DNA of 9,714 bases from Pseudomonas sp. (GTDB taxonomy: Bacteria > Pseudomonadota > Gammaproteobacteria > Pseudomonadales > Pseudomonadaceae), in contig JAURXE010000197.1 in NCBI GenBank assembly GCA_030654635.1, positions 1-9,714 of the forward strand, read 5' to 3'. Under the pieces are notes generated by a model, which saw nothing but the letters and a program-made list of their open reading frames with translations, searched no databases and was not told where the DNA came from. Of this stretch, positions 1 through 6,782 are shown in pieces. The position numbers and the translations under genes were made by a program. Positions within the stretch are counted from its first letter, which is position 1. Each line of letters starts with the position of its first letter.

Positions 1-716
1 AATGCATAAACCGGTGGCGCTTTGGCCGCCAACCCTGGGTTAGCGATATTGTCGACGTGTTCGGCGGCGCCATAGACGTTTTTCGGGTCTTCAAGAAAGC
101 GCAACTGCCACTTGGCGAACATCCAGTGTGGAATCCAGCCCGTCACCACCACCGGCTTATTGGCCTTGATGGACCGGGCCAGCTCCGCCGTCATGGCACT
201 GCCCGAGCTGGCGAGCAATTTGTAGTCCAGGCCGTAAGTTTTGATCGCCTCGTCGGTCTTGCGCATCACGCCAGAGCCCGCATCAATACCGACAATCCGC
301 CCGGCAAAGGCGTCTTTCTCGGTTTGCAGATCGGCAATGCTTTTCGCCGTGACATATTGGGGCACTATCAAGCCGATTTTCGCATCCTTGAAGTTGGCAC
401 CAAGGTTCTCTACCTGATCTTTCAGTTTGCCGTAGTAGGCGCCGTGGGTTTCCGGCAACCAGGCCGACAACATGGCGTCCAGCTGCCCCTTGGCCACGCC
501 TTGCCACATGATGCCGGTGGCCACTGGCAAGAGTTCAACCTCATAGCCGAGCCGTTGCTTGATCACCTCAGCGGCCACATGGGTGGTCGCCACACTGTCG
601 GCCCAGCCATCGACATAGCCAATTTTCAACAACGGTTTTTCCACCGCACTGGCCAAACCTGCTCCCAGCGTCAACAGCAAGCTGACACCAACACCTAATA
701 ACCTTGCTACTTTCAT
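1..716 (-). CDS. betX: Quaternary-amine (glycine betaine/choline-type) ABC transporter substrate-binding protein, 3' end outside window
   Basis: This is a periplasmic binding protein of the OpuAC/ProX/ChoX family that would deliver betaine or a related quaternary amine to an ABC permease. The first 238 residues are visible; the C-terminus lies beyond the left edge, with perhaps 40-50 residues missing by family length. A signal peptide covers residues 1-24 (hydrophobic core, then a cleavage site after Ala-Ser-Ala). Family signatures are GWADSVATTHV (37-47), SAWLPETH (84-91), GIDAGSGVM (143-151) and GWIPHWMFAKW (193-203). Trp38, Trp86, Tyr121 and Trp194 or Trp198 are good candidates for the aromatic box that holds the trimethylammonium group. 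The ATG at 714-716 is preceded on its strand by GGAG about 8 bases away. No ATPase or permease gene is visible, so it may be an orphan binding protein. The symbol betX rests on my memory that Pseudomonas carries an orphan betaine-binding protein at this locus. The family call is firm, the exact ligand is not. Confidence 0.88.
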   Translation of the reverse strand, partial: MKVARLLGVGVSLLLTLGAGLASAVEKPLLKIGYVDGWADSVATTHVAAEVIKQRLGYEVELLPVATGIMWQGVAKGQLDAMLSAWLPETHGAYYGKLKDQVENLGANFKDAKIGLIVPQYVTAKSIADLQTEKDAFAGRIVGIDAGSGVMRKTDEAIKTYGLDYKLLASSGSAMTAELARSIKANKPVVVTGWIPHWMFAKWQLRFLEDPKNVYGAAEHVDNIANPGLAAKAPPVYA

Positions 717-1085
717 TTTCACCACTCCGAAAGGGTTGCCCGGCCTGGCCGCGCAACTGCACTGCTGTTTCTGGTTGGGATACGCCCCGTCACGTCCCGC
801 AGTAGAGGCTGGACGCACGCCAGCCCAGGGCGACCGCTCGATACTCGGCTGCCGCCCGCCCGGCAAGCACTCTGAGAGCGACCCTTGAAACAATCAGAAA
901 CGACAGCATCGACTCAAAGCTTCAAGTAGTTGCCCAAGCCTGCGTCGCGCCGCCCCGCTGAGCGGCGCCCACAGCTGTTCGGCGAGGTTTTTCTTCGCCG
1001 CGCCACGCTTGCGCGCCGCAAGCCTCCTATCGGCGCGGCGAATCCGCTAAGATGCGCGCCTTTGCTCTCAGACGCGCACCCGACC
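717..1085. other. Divergent intergenic region between the binding protein and the GH17 gene, without a convincing gene
   Basis: This 369-bp stretch separates two divergently transcribed genes and must hold both 5' regions. The GH17 reading frame runs open back to an ATG at 930, but I see no protein-like sequence before 1086. The part near the binding-protein gene (717-880) contains a 6-bp hairpin (807-812 with 820-825, 7-base loop) that would lie in that gene's leader. A weak minus-strand promoter candidate has its -35-like TTGCCG at 861-866, a 17-base spacer, and a poor -10-like TATCGA at 838-843. The part near GH17 (940-1045) is dominated by GC-rich inverted repeats, annotated separately. 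A TAAGAT box at 1048-1053 sits just upstream of the GH17 start, but has no clear -35 partner. Confidence 0.6.
994..1042. repeat. Nested inverted repeat, possibly a REP-like element
   Basis: A perfect 11-bp outer inverted repeat (994-1004 with 1032-1042, TTCGCCGCGCC and its complement) encloses a perfect 7-bp inner hairpin (GCTTGCG at 1007-1013 with CGCAAGC at 1017-1023, 3-base loop). The inner hairpin is followed by CTCCTAT (1024-1030). That is the order seen in many Pseudomonas REP sequences, where a short GC-rich stem-loop is followed by CTCCTAC. The REP assignment comes from remembered family patterns. The inverted repeats themselves are seen directly. Further short stems lie just upstream (947-953 with 962-968, and 981-985 with 995-999, the last competing with the outer stem). 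Confidence 0.55.
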
Positions 1086-2636
1086 ATGCCGGTATCCTCA
1101 CGTTTCGCCCTGCCCTACCTGTTTGCCAGCCTGCTGGCGCTCTTTGCCCTCGGCGGCCTTTGGTACGCCATCGGACAACCCGTAACACTCGCCGATGCGG
1201 CGACGCCTACGCATAAATTGCAGTGCGTCTCCTACAGCCCCTTCGGTAAAGACCAATCGCCGTTTGACCAGCCCTTTGTGCTGCGCAACGAGCAGATGGA
1301 CAACGATCTAGCCCTGCTGGCCACCCGTTTTAAGTGCGTGCGCACCTACTCGATGACCGGCCTTGAGGCAATTCCAGAACTGGCCCGCAAACACGGTCTG
1401 AAGCTGATGCTCGGTGCCTGGGTGAGCAGCAATCCGCTGGATACCGAGATCGAAATCAAGGCGCTAATCCAAGCCGCCAACGCCAACCCCGACGTGGTTG
1501 ACGCGCTGATAGTCGGCAACGAGGCGCTGCTGCGCAAAGAAGTCACCGGCGACCAGCTGGTCAAACTGATCGCCCAGGTTAAAGCCCAGGTCAAACAGCC
1601 GGTGACCTATGCCGATGTCTGGGAGTTTTGGCTGCAACATCCACAGGTAGCGCCGGCGGTGGACTTTTTGACCATTCACCTGCTGCCTTACTGGGAAGAT
1701 GACCCCGCCGGGATTGATCAGGCCCTGGCCCACGTCGGCGAAATCCGCCAGAGCTTTGGCAACCGCTTCGCCCCAAAAGACATTCTGATCGGCGAAACCG
1801 GCTGGCCGAGCGAAGGCCGCCAGCGTGAAACCGCCCTGCCGAGCCGCGTCAACGAAGCCAAGTTCATTCGCGGCTTCGTGCACATGGCCGAGCAAAATGG
1901 CTGGAACTACAACCTGATCGAAGCCTTCGACCAACCCTGGAAACGCAGCAGCGAAGGCGCAGTCGGCGGTTACTGGGGCTTGTTTGACGCCGACCGGCAA
2001 GACAAAGGCGTGCTCGCAGGGCCTGTATCCAACTTGCCACACTGGCCATTGTGGCTGGCCTTGAGTGGCGGGTTGCTGGCCCTGACACTAGCCCTCGCCG
2101 GTCGCCCGGCCTCAACCCGCGCCGCCTTGTTACTGCCGGCAGTGGCCGCCTTGGGCGCCGGCTGCATCGGCTTGTGGGCCGAATTGGCACTGATAACCAG
2201 TCGTTACCTGGCCGAATGGCTATGGGCAGCAGCGCTGATCGCCTTGAATTTGCTGGTACTGGCCCATGCGGCGTTGAGCCTGTCGGCCCGCACTGGGCGC
2301 CGCGCGCAGCTGTACACCTGGTTGCAGGCACGGGCCGGTTGGTGGCTGGCAGCGGCAGGTTTTGCCGGCGCGGTGATGATGCTGGCGCTGGTATTTGATG
2401 CCCGTTACCGCAGTTTCCCCAGTGCGGCGCTGCTGCTGCCGGCGCTGTTTTACCTGTGCCGCCCGGTCGCCGGGCCACGCCGCGAGATCGCCTTGCTGGC
2501 GGCGTTGATCGGCGCCGGGATAGTGCCGCAGCTGTATGAAGAAACCCTCGGCAACTGGCAAGCCATCGGCTGGGCCGCCGTCAGCCTGCTACTGCTCGGC
2601 GCGCTGTGGCGCAGCCTGCGCTTGGCGCGCAGCTAA
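1086..2636 (+). CDS. Membrane-anchored GH17 family beta-1,3-glucan hydrolase/transglycosylase
   Basis: A 516-residue protein with an N-terminal membrane segment (about 9-29), a GH17 domain (about 44-315) exposed to the periplasm, and about six or seven further membrane segments (about 320-511). GH17 signatures are VGNE, with Glu146 as likely acid/base, and GETGWPSEG, with Glu237 as likely nucleophile. GH17 enzymes cleave beta-1,3-glucans; related proteobacterial GH17 domains are reported to be non-Leloir beta-glucan transglycosylases. A role in remodelling periplasmic or exported glucans is therefore the likeliest. There is no GT2 synthase domain of the kind joined to GH17 in NdvB-type proteins, so the annotation beta-glucan synthase sometimes given to such proteins is not supported by what I see. 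The ATG at 1086 is preferred because the membrane anchor begins there. The frame stays open to an ATG at 930, but those 52 extra residues are Arg-rich and overlap inverted repeats. The Shine-Dalgarno site is weak. The stop is 17 bases before a strong terminator. Confidence 0.88.
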   Translation: MPVSSRFALPYLFASLLALFALGGLWYAIGQPVTLADAATPTHKLQCVSYSPFGKDQSPFDQPFVLRNEQMDNDLALLATRFKCVRTYSMTGLEAIPELARKHGLKLMLGAWVSSNPLDTEIEIKALIQAANANPDVVDALIVGNEALLRKEVTGDQLVKLIAQVKAQVKQPVTYADVWEFWLQHPQVAPAVDFLTIHLLPYWEDDPAGIDQALAHVGEIRQSFGNRFAPKDILIGETGWPSEGRQRETALPSRVNEAKFIRGFVHMAEQNGWNYNLIEAFDQPWKRSSEGAVGGYWGLFDADRQDKGVLAGPVSNLPHWPLWLALSGGLLALTLALAGRPASTRAALLLPAVAALGAGCIGLWAELALITSRYLAEWLWAAALIALNLLVLAHAALSLSARTGRRAQLYTWLQARAGWWLAAAGFAGAVMMLALVFDARYRSFPSAALLLPALFYLCRPVAGPRREIALLAALIGAGIVPQLYEETLGNWQAIGWAAVSLLLLGALWRSLRLARS

Positions 2637-2651
2637 GCAAACCGGCCGCAC

Positions 2652-2683
2652 AAAAAAAGGGATGACCATGGTCATCCCTTTTT
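2652..2683. terminator. Perfect palindromic bidirectional rho-independent terminator
   Basis: A 30-bp perfect palindrome (arms 2654-2668 and 2669-2683) starts with an A-tract and ends with five T. The GC part of each arm is GGGATGACCA or its complement. The T-tract after the stem serves the GH17 transcript, and on the other strand the A-tract becomes a U-tract for the convergent 122-residue gene. No loop bases are left over, so the RNA hairpin must open a few central pairs. Confidence 0.92.
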
Positions 2684-2762
2684 GCTATCTGGCCGTTCAG
2701 ACGGTGTGAAAACTACTGCGCTCGGTTATGTGGCGTCTGAGTTGGGCCCTGGCGTTCAACGC

Positions 2763-3131
2763 TTAAACTGGCAAACGCGGCGCCCGGATCAGCCGCAGCG
2801 CGGCAATCACCAAGGCAAATACGGCCAAGCTCGCGGTATAGAGCACCAGGGCCGGCAAGGCCAAAAACAAGCCAATCGCCGCCAGAATCGTACCGAGTCG
2901 CCCTGGGGCAACGAATCCCAACACCGCGCTAAGCAGCGCCGCCCAGGCCAACAGCCGCCAATGAATCATCAGCCCCATGCCACTGCGCAGCTGGCACTCC
3001 CAGCGGTCGGCGGCCTCGGCGCAAATCCCCACCCACTGGCCATCCTCCATAAAGGCAAAGCGCAAGCCGTAACAGGCCGCCAGCCAAAGTGACAACAGCA
3101 GCAATAAAAACAGTGGCAAACGGCGTGACAT
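2763..3131 (-). CDS. Small membrane protein of unknown function (122 aa)
   Basis: I do not recognise a characterised family; I remember similar uncharacterised proteins in Pseudomonas. The N-terminus has Arg-Arg, a run of leucines and then LAAC (17-20), which fits both a transmembrane helix and a lipoprotein lipobox with Cys20. A short, probably periplasmic stretch (about 21-56) contains two further cysteines (Cys37 and Cys46), which could form a disulfide. Two more hydrophobic segments follow (about 59-76 and 83-112), and the chain ends in a basic tail (RLIRAPRLPV). This gives two or three membrane passes, depending on whether the N-terminus is cleaved. The ATG at 3129-3131 has a good Shine-Dalgarno GGAGAG five bases upstream. 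It is transcribed alone, divergent from the hydrolase gene and converging on the 2652-2683 terminator. Confidence 0.8.
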   Translation of the reverse strand: MSRRLPLFLLLLLSLWLAACYGLRFAFMEDGQWVGICAEAADRWECQLRSGMGLMIHWRLLAWAALLSAVLGFVAPGRLGTILAAIGLFLALPALVLYTASLAVFALVIAALRLIRAPRLPV

Positions 3132-3161
3132 ATGACTCTCCAGTAGGCAAAAACGCCGGCC

Positions 3162-3189
3162 AGCATAACCGCCAACCGTGCCGATGCAA
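3162..3189 (-). promoter_or_regulatory. Candidate sigma-70 promoter for the 122-aa membrane protein
   Basis: Read on the minus strand, TTGCAT (3184-3189) is followed after 16 bases by TATGCT (3162-3167), about 30 bases upstream of the ATG. Each box matches the consensus at four or more positions. The -35 box overlaps a small symmetrical motif in which TGCA occurs twice (3185-3188 and 3195-3198). Confidence 0.5.
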
Positions 3190-3273
3190 GTAAATGCACC
3201 GGTAAAGCCCGCGAGCAGCGAAAGGCTGTGTTCTAAGGGCGGAAATATACCCGGTTAGCGGCCCGTTTTATGC

Positions 3274-3302
3274 TTGTGCCGGCAATGGGCAATGTGAATA
3301 CT
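3274..3302 (+). promoter_or_regulatory. Candidate sigma-70 promoter for the hydrolase-MlaA-like operon
   Basis: TTGTGC (3274-3279), a 17-base spacer and AATACT (3297-3302) lie 32 bases before the ATG of the hydrolase gene, which leaves room for a short leader. The match is partial (four of six in each box) and is based on sequence inspection only. Confidence 0.5.
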
Positions 3303-3334
3303 TAGCCACCCTCCACTTCTCATGAGATTGCCCC

Positions 3335-4630
3335 ATGCTCCGGCTTCTAAGCCTTGCCGCGCTGCTCGCGGGCCTGCCCCTGACGTTGTCAGTGCAAGCC
3401 GCCAGCATCGATGCCGCCAGTTACGGTTACCCGATAACCAATGCCTTCGAGGCAACCATTGGCGGCACTCCTGCGGAGTTGCGCCCCGTGGTTGCCAACG
3501 ACGAGGATATCGACCAGGCCGACTACCGCCTCAACCTTGAAGCGGTCCGGGCCGAAACAATGCCCGACATTTTCTGGAACGGTGAAACCCTGCCTTACCG
3601 CCTGGCTCAACAAGAGGGTCCGGCACCGCTAATTTTCATCATTGCCGGCACTGGCGCGCAGTACTCCAGTGGCAAGCCGGAGTTTTTGAAAAAACTCTTC
3701 TACGCCGCCGGCTACCATGTGGTGCAACTCTCCTCACCGACCAGCTATGACTTCATCACTGCGGCCTCCCGGCGTGCCACGCCGGGCATCTCCAGCGAAG
3801 ATGCGCAAGACCTGTACCGGGTGATGGAAGCCATCAAGGCCAAACACAGCGAACTGCAAGTCACCAGTTACAACCTGACCGGTTATAGCCTGGGCGCGCT
3901 GAATGCCGCGTTTGTCAGCCAGATCGACGAGGACAAACACAGCTTCAACTTCAAGCGCGTGCTGATGCTCAATCCACCCGTGGACCTGCTGACATCGGTC
4001 GGCAACCTGGACCGCTTGTCCAGAGTTGAGCTGGACCTGAACGGCAAGCCACCGTCATTCGACATGCTGTTTGAGCGGCTCGCCCATTACTTCAAGGAAA
4101 AAGGCCGAATCGAAGTTGATGAAGCGCTGATCTTCGACCTGCAAAACTCCAAGGAGCGCCTCAGCACTCCGGCGATGGCCTCCCTGGTCGGCAGCGCCTT
4201 TCGCTTCTCGGTCGCTGACATCGTCTATACCTCGGACCTGATCAATAAACGCGGCCTGATTACCCCGGTGGGCATGGAACTGGACTACAGCACGGAGCTG
4301 GTACCCTTCTTCAAAAAAGCCGCCGCCTGTAACTTCCGCTGCTATGCCGAGCAACATCTGCTGCCGCTCTGGCAACAACGCAATAACGGCGGCACGTTGG
4401 CGCAACTGGATAAACAAGTCAGTCTCTATGCACTGGAAGGCTACCTAAAGACCAGCCCAAAAATCTCGGTAATGACCAACGCCGACGACCTGATCCTAGG
4501 CCCTGGCGACCTTGGTTTTTTGCGCCGCACGTTCGGTGAGCGGCTGACCATCTACCCATTGGGCGGCCATTGCGGCAACCTCGATTACCGCGTCAATACC
4601 GACGCCATGCTGGAGTTTTTCCGTGGCTAA
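3335..4630 (+). CDS. Exported alpha/beta hydrolase (serine hydrolase), function unassigned
   Basis: A 431-residue protein with a cleavable signal peptide (about 1-22, ending Val-Gln-Ala-Ala), so it probably acts in the periplasm or at the outer membrane. The alpha/beta-hydrolase hallmarks are present: the nucleophile elbow GYSLG with Ser185, an acidic residue candidate in TNADD (Asp384 or Asp385), and a histidine in GGHCGN (His412) near the C-terminus. The segment IIAGTGAQY (102-110) follows a predicted beta strand and probably contributes the oxyanion site. Residues 220-370 form a large insertion before the acid that could be a lid or substrate cap; it carries Cys332 and Cys336. The substrate cannot be read from the sequence. 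Lipid esters are plausible because the next gene is an MlaA-family protein with an overlapping start. The ATG at 3335 has only a weak GAGA ribosome site and is chosen for the signal peptide. Confidence 0.82.
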   Translation: MLRLLSLAALLAGLPLTLSVQAASIDAASYGYPITNAFEATIGGTPAELRPVVANDEDIDQADYRLNLEAVRAETMPDIFWNGETLPYRLAQQEGPAPLIFIIAGTGAQYSSGKPEFLKKLFYAAGYHVVQLSSPTSYDFITAASRRATPGISSEDAQDLYRVMEAIKAKHSELQVTSYNLTGYSLGALNAAFVSQIDEDKHSFNFKRVLMLNPPVDLLTSVGNLDRLSRVELDLNGKPPSFDMLFERLAHYFKEKGRIEVDEALIFDLQNSKERLSTPAMASLVGSAFRFSVADIVYTSDLINKRGLITPVGMELDYSTELVPFFKKAAACNFRCYAEQHLLPLWQQRNNGGTLAQLDKQVSLYALEGYLKTSPKISVMTNADDLILGPGDLGFLRRTFGERLTIYPLGGHCGNLDYRVNTDAMLEFFRG

Positions 4631-5408
4631 GCATCTTTTCCTGACCGCCCTGTTGCTGGGCAGCAGCTTGGCTAACGCCGCCCAATCCAGCCCACCGGCA
4701 AACACCCAATTCGACGCGGACGAAGGCTTCACCGCGCCCTTGCAGAGCCTGACGTTTATTCCGGGGTTAGATAACTTCGTCGCCGCCTCCAACTCGGCCA
4801 TGGAAGTTTACGATCCGCTGGAAACCTGGAACCGCGGAATTTACCAGTTTAACTACAGCCTCGATCAGTGGGTCATGCTGCCCGCCGTGCGCGGTTATAC
4901 CTACGTCACGCCGAAGTTCGCACGCACCGGGGTGAGTAATTTCTTCAGCAACCTGGGTGACCTGCCCAGCCTGGGCAACAGCCTGTTGCAACTTAAGGGT
5001 GAGCGCGCCATGCGCACCACCGCCCGGTTACTGTTCAACACCATCTTGGGGGTTGCTGGCATCTGGGACCCCGCCACCGCAATGGGCTTGCCAAAAGAGC
5101 GCGAAGACTTTGGCCAGACACTTGGTTATTACGGCGTGCCTGCTGGCGCCTACCTGGTGCTGCCGGTGTTCGGACCATCCAGCGTGCGTGACACCAGCGG
5201 GCTGGTCGTGGATACGCTTGGCGAACAAAGCGCAAACTTTCTTAATGTCGCCGAAGAGAGCAAAAGGCATTTGGAAATCAGCCTGCTGCGCGCCGTTGAT
5301 ACGCGCTACACCACCCCCTACCGCTACGGTCAGCTAAACACCCCGTTTGAATACTCACGGGTGCGCTACCTCTACACCGAAGTGCGCAAACTACAGATCG
5401 CCGAGTAA
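4623..5408 (+). CDS. MlaA/VacJ-family protein with a signal peptide but no lipobox
   Basis: A 261-residue MlaA-family protein. MlaA normally forms an outer-membrane ring with porins that removes phospholipids from the outer leaflet and passes them to MlaC. Family signatures are DPLETWNRGIYQFN (64-77), GVSNFFSNLGDLPS (103-116), FNTILGVAGIWDPAT (138-152), EDFGQTLGYYGVPAGAYLVLP (start 161) and a following FGPSSVRD. The N-terminus is a signal peptide (about 1-19, LANA then AQ) without the cysteine that anchors canonical MlaA, so the product is probably not lipidated. The start is GTG at 4623-4625, overlapping the hydrolase stop by 8 bases and preceded by GGAG at 4612-4615 inside the hydrolase gene. 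This implies translational coupling. No mlaBCDEF genes are beside it, and the genome probably has another canonical MlaA, so I leave the symbol empty. Confidence 0.9.
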   Translation: MAKHLFLTALLLGSSLANAAQSSPPANTQFDADEGFTAPLQSLTFIPGLDNFVAASNSAMEVYDPLETWNRGIYQFNYSLDQWVMLPAVRGYTYVTPKFARTGVSNFFSNLGDLPSLGNSLLQLKGERAMRTTARLLFNTILGVAGIWDPATAMGLPKEREDFGQTLGYYGVPAGAYLVLPVFGPSSVRDTSGLVVDTLGEQSANFLNVAEESKRHLEISLLRAVDTRYTTPYRYGQLNTPFEYSRVRYLYTEVRKLQIAE

Positions 5409-5416
5409 AAACCGGT

Positions 5417-5457
5417 AAAAAAAATGCCGGCCTGATCTGTTCAGGCTGGCATTTTTT
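5417..5457. terminator. Bidirectional rho-independent terminator between convergent genes
   Basis: A 12-bp stem (5424-5435 with 5441-5452) with one G-U wobble and a 5-base loop is flanked by eight A before and six T after. It starts 9 bases after the MlaA-like stop. It also serves the convergent patatin gene, whose stop is at 5491. Confidence 0.92.
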
Positions 5458-5490
5458 ATGCAAAATCCGCTGTATTCAACTATCTAGCGG

Positions 5491-6690
5491 CTACTCGCTG
5501 ACCACCAGCGGGGTAGGAGCCAGGCTCTCGAGGCCGAGAAAACTCATCAGCGCCGATTTTTGCGCCATTGCATCCTGATAGCCCAACTCGATCAGCTCGC
5601 TGCAATAACCCGACTCAAATAATAAATAGCTCAGCACCCCGGCGCCACTGGCCTTGGTTGCCCCAGGGCCACGTAAAAACATCCGTAGCGATTTGGGCAA
5701 CTCATGCCGGTGTCGCGCCGCGATTTGATCCAGCGGCTGACTCGGCGCAATCACCAACACCTCAACTGGCTTCAAGCCCAGCCCGCGCGGATGCAAACCC
5801 GATGGCACCAAGCGACTCATATGATTGAGCCGTTCCAGCAACTCGATATCGCCTTCTAGGCTGTCAACAAAGGTGCTGTTCAGCATATGCCCGCTGATTT
5901 GCGCCAAACTTGGTGAGCGAGTGTTTTTGCTGCGCACCACCTTCGGCGGTGGTGAGCCGGCCACCGGATTACCGCTGACGCCGACCACCAGCACCCGGGT
6001 GGCGCCCAAATGCAACACCGGGCTGATGGGCGCCAACTGGCGCACGGCACCATCACCAAAATACTCACGATTGACTTTAACCGGCGGGAAAATCAACGGA
6101 ATGGCGGTACTGGCCATTAAATGCTCGAGATTCAAGCGCGTCGGCACGCCAACCCGGCGGTGGCGAAACCAAGGATCGATGGTGGCGCGGCCCTGATAAA
6201 AACTCACCGACTGGCCGCTGTCATAGCCAAACGCCGAGACGGCCACCGCTCGCAGTTTGCGCCGGGCCACGGCGGCATGAATGCCGGTAAAATCCAGCTC
6301 GCGAGCCAGCAGCTCACGCAGCGGTGAGTTATCCAACAGCGCCGCCGGCGCGTCGCCGCCCAGACCAAACAAGCTGTGACCGATAAATCGCCCCGCCTGG
6401 CGCAACACGCCTGGCCAGTCTGTGCGGTACACCTGATGGCAATGAAAGCCTTGCCAGACGGCAGTTAAGCGCCGCACGGCTTCGCTAAAATGCAAAGCCC
6501 CGCAGGCCAAACCCACCGCATTAATGGCACCCGCCGAGGTGCCGACTATCACCGGAAAGGGATTGCTGGCCGGATCGGGCAGCAAATCGGCAATCGCCGA
6601 CAAAACCCCCACTTGATAGGCCGCGCGCGCGCCACCACCGGAAAGAATCAAACCGGTGACCGGCGCATTAGGGTTAACGGCTTGATTCAT
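5491..6690 (-). CDS. Patatin-like phospholipase/acyl hydrolase
   Basis: A 399-residue protein with the patatin serine-aspartate dyad fold. The oxyanion loop is GGGARAAYQ (18-26), the nucleophile elbow is GTSAG with Ser52, and the catalytic aspartate is in FGDGA (Asp213). All elements needed for activity are present. There is no signal peptide, so a cytoplasmic or inner-membrane-associated lipid acyl hydrolase is likely. Residues beyond about 250 form a C-terminal region outside the core catalytic motifs; part of it (about 275-395) appears helical. The ATG at 6688-6690 has GAGAG about 7 bases upstream. It lies 92 bases downstream of the lipid A acyltransferase gene on the same strand. No clear terminator is in between, so co-transcription is possible. 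A -10-like TATACT on the minus strand (6718-6723) may add its own promoter. The physiological substrate is not evident. Confidence 0.9.
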   Translation of the reverse strand: MNQAVNPNAPVTGLILSGGGARAAYQVGVLSAIADLLPDPASNPFPVIVGTSAGAINAVGLACGALHFSEAVRRLTAVWQGFHCHQVYRTDWPGVLRQAGRFIGHSLFGLGGDAPAALLDNSPLRELLARELDFTGIHAAVARRKLRAVAVSAFGYDSGQSVSFYQGRATIDPWFRHRRVGVPTRLNLEHLMASTAIPLIFPPVKVNREYFGDGAVRQLAPISPVLHLGATRVLVVGVSGNPVAGSPPPKVVRSKNTRSPSLAQISGHMLNSTFVDSLEGDIELLERLNHMSRLVPSGLHPRGLGLKPVEVLVIAPSQPLDQIAARHRHELPKSLRMFLRGPGATKASGAGVLSYLLFESGYCSELIELGYQDAMAQKSALMSFLGLESLAPTPLVVSE

Positions 6691-6782
6691 GAATCACTCT
6701 CAGGAGTTTTTTGGATCAGTATAGAAGCCGCCCATCGCCGCGCGCTTGGATAACTTCTACGCAACCGCGACGGGTGCTGCCT

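Noticed and set aside
57..698. Long plus-strand open frame (213 codons) opposite the binding-protein gene
   Set aside because: The opposite strand encodes a clear signal peptide and binding-protein motifs. This frame is an antisense shadow in GC-rich DNA.
1464..2478. Two minus-strand open frames (192 and 204 codons) within the GH17 gene
   Set aside because: They lie opposite well-supported GH17 and membrane sequence and show no domain-like features; one is rich in Arg, Pro and Ser.
2682..3092. Plus-strand open frame of 136 codons starting in the terminator
   Set aside because: It is antisense to the 122-residue membrane protein, which has a good ribosome site and helices. The frame itself is low-complexity Gln/Arg-rich.
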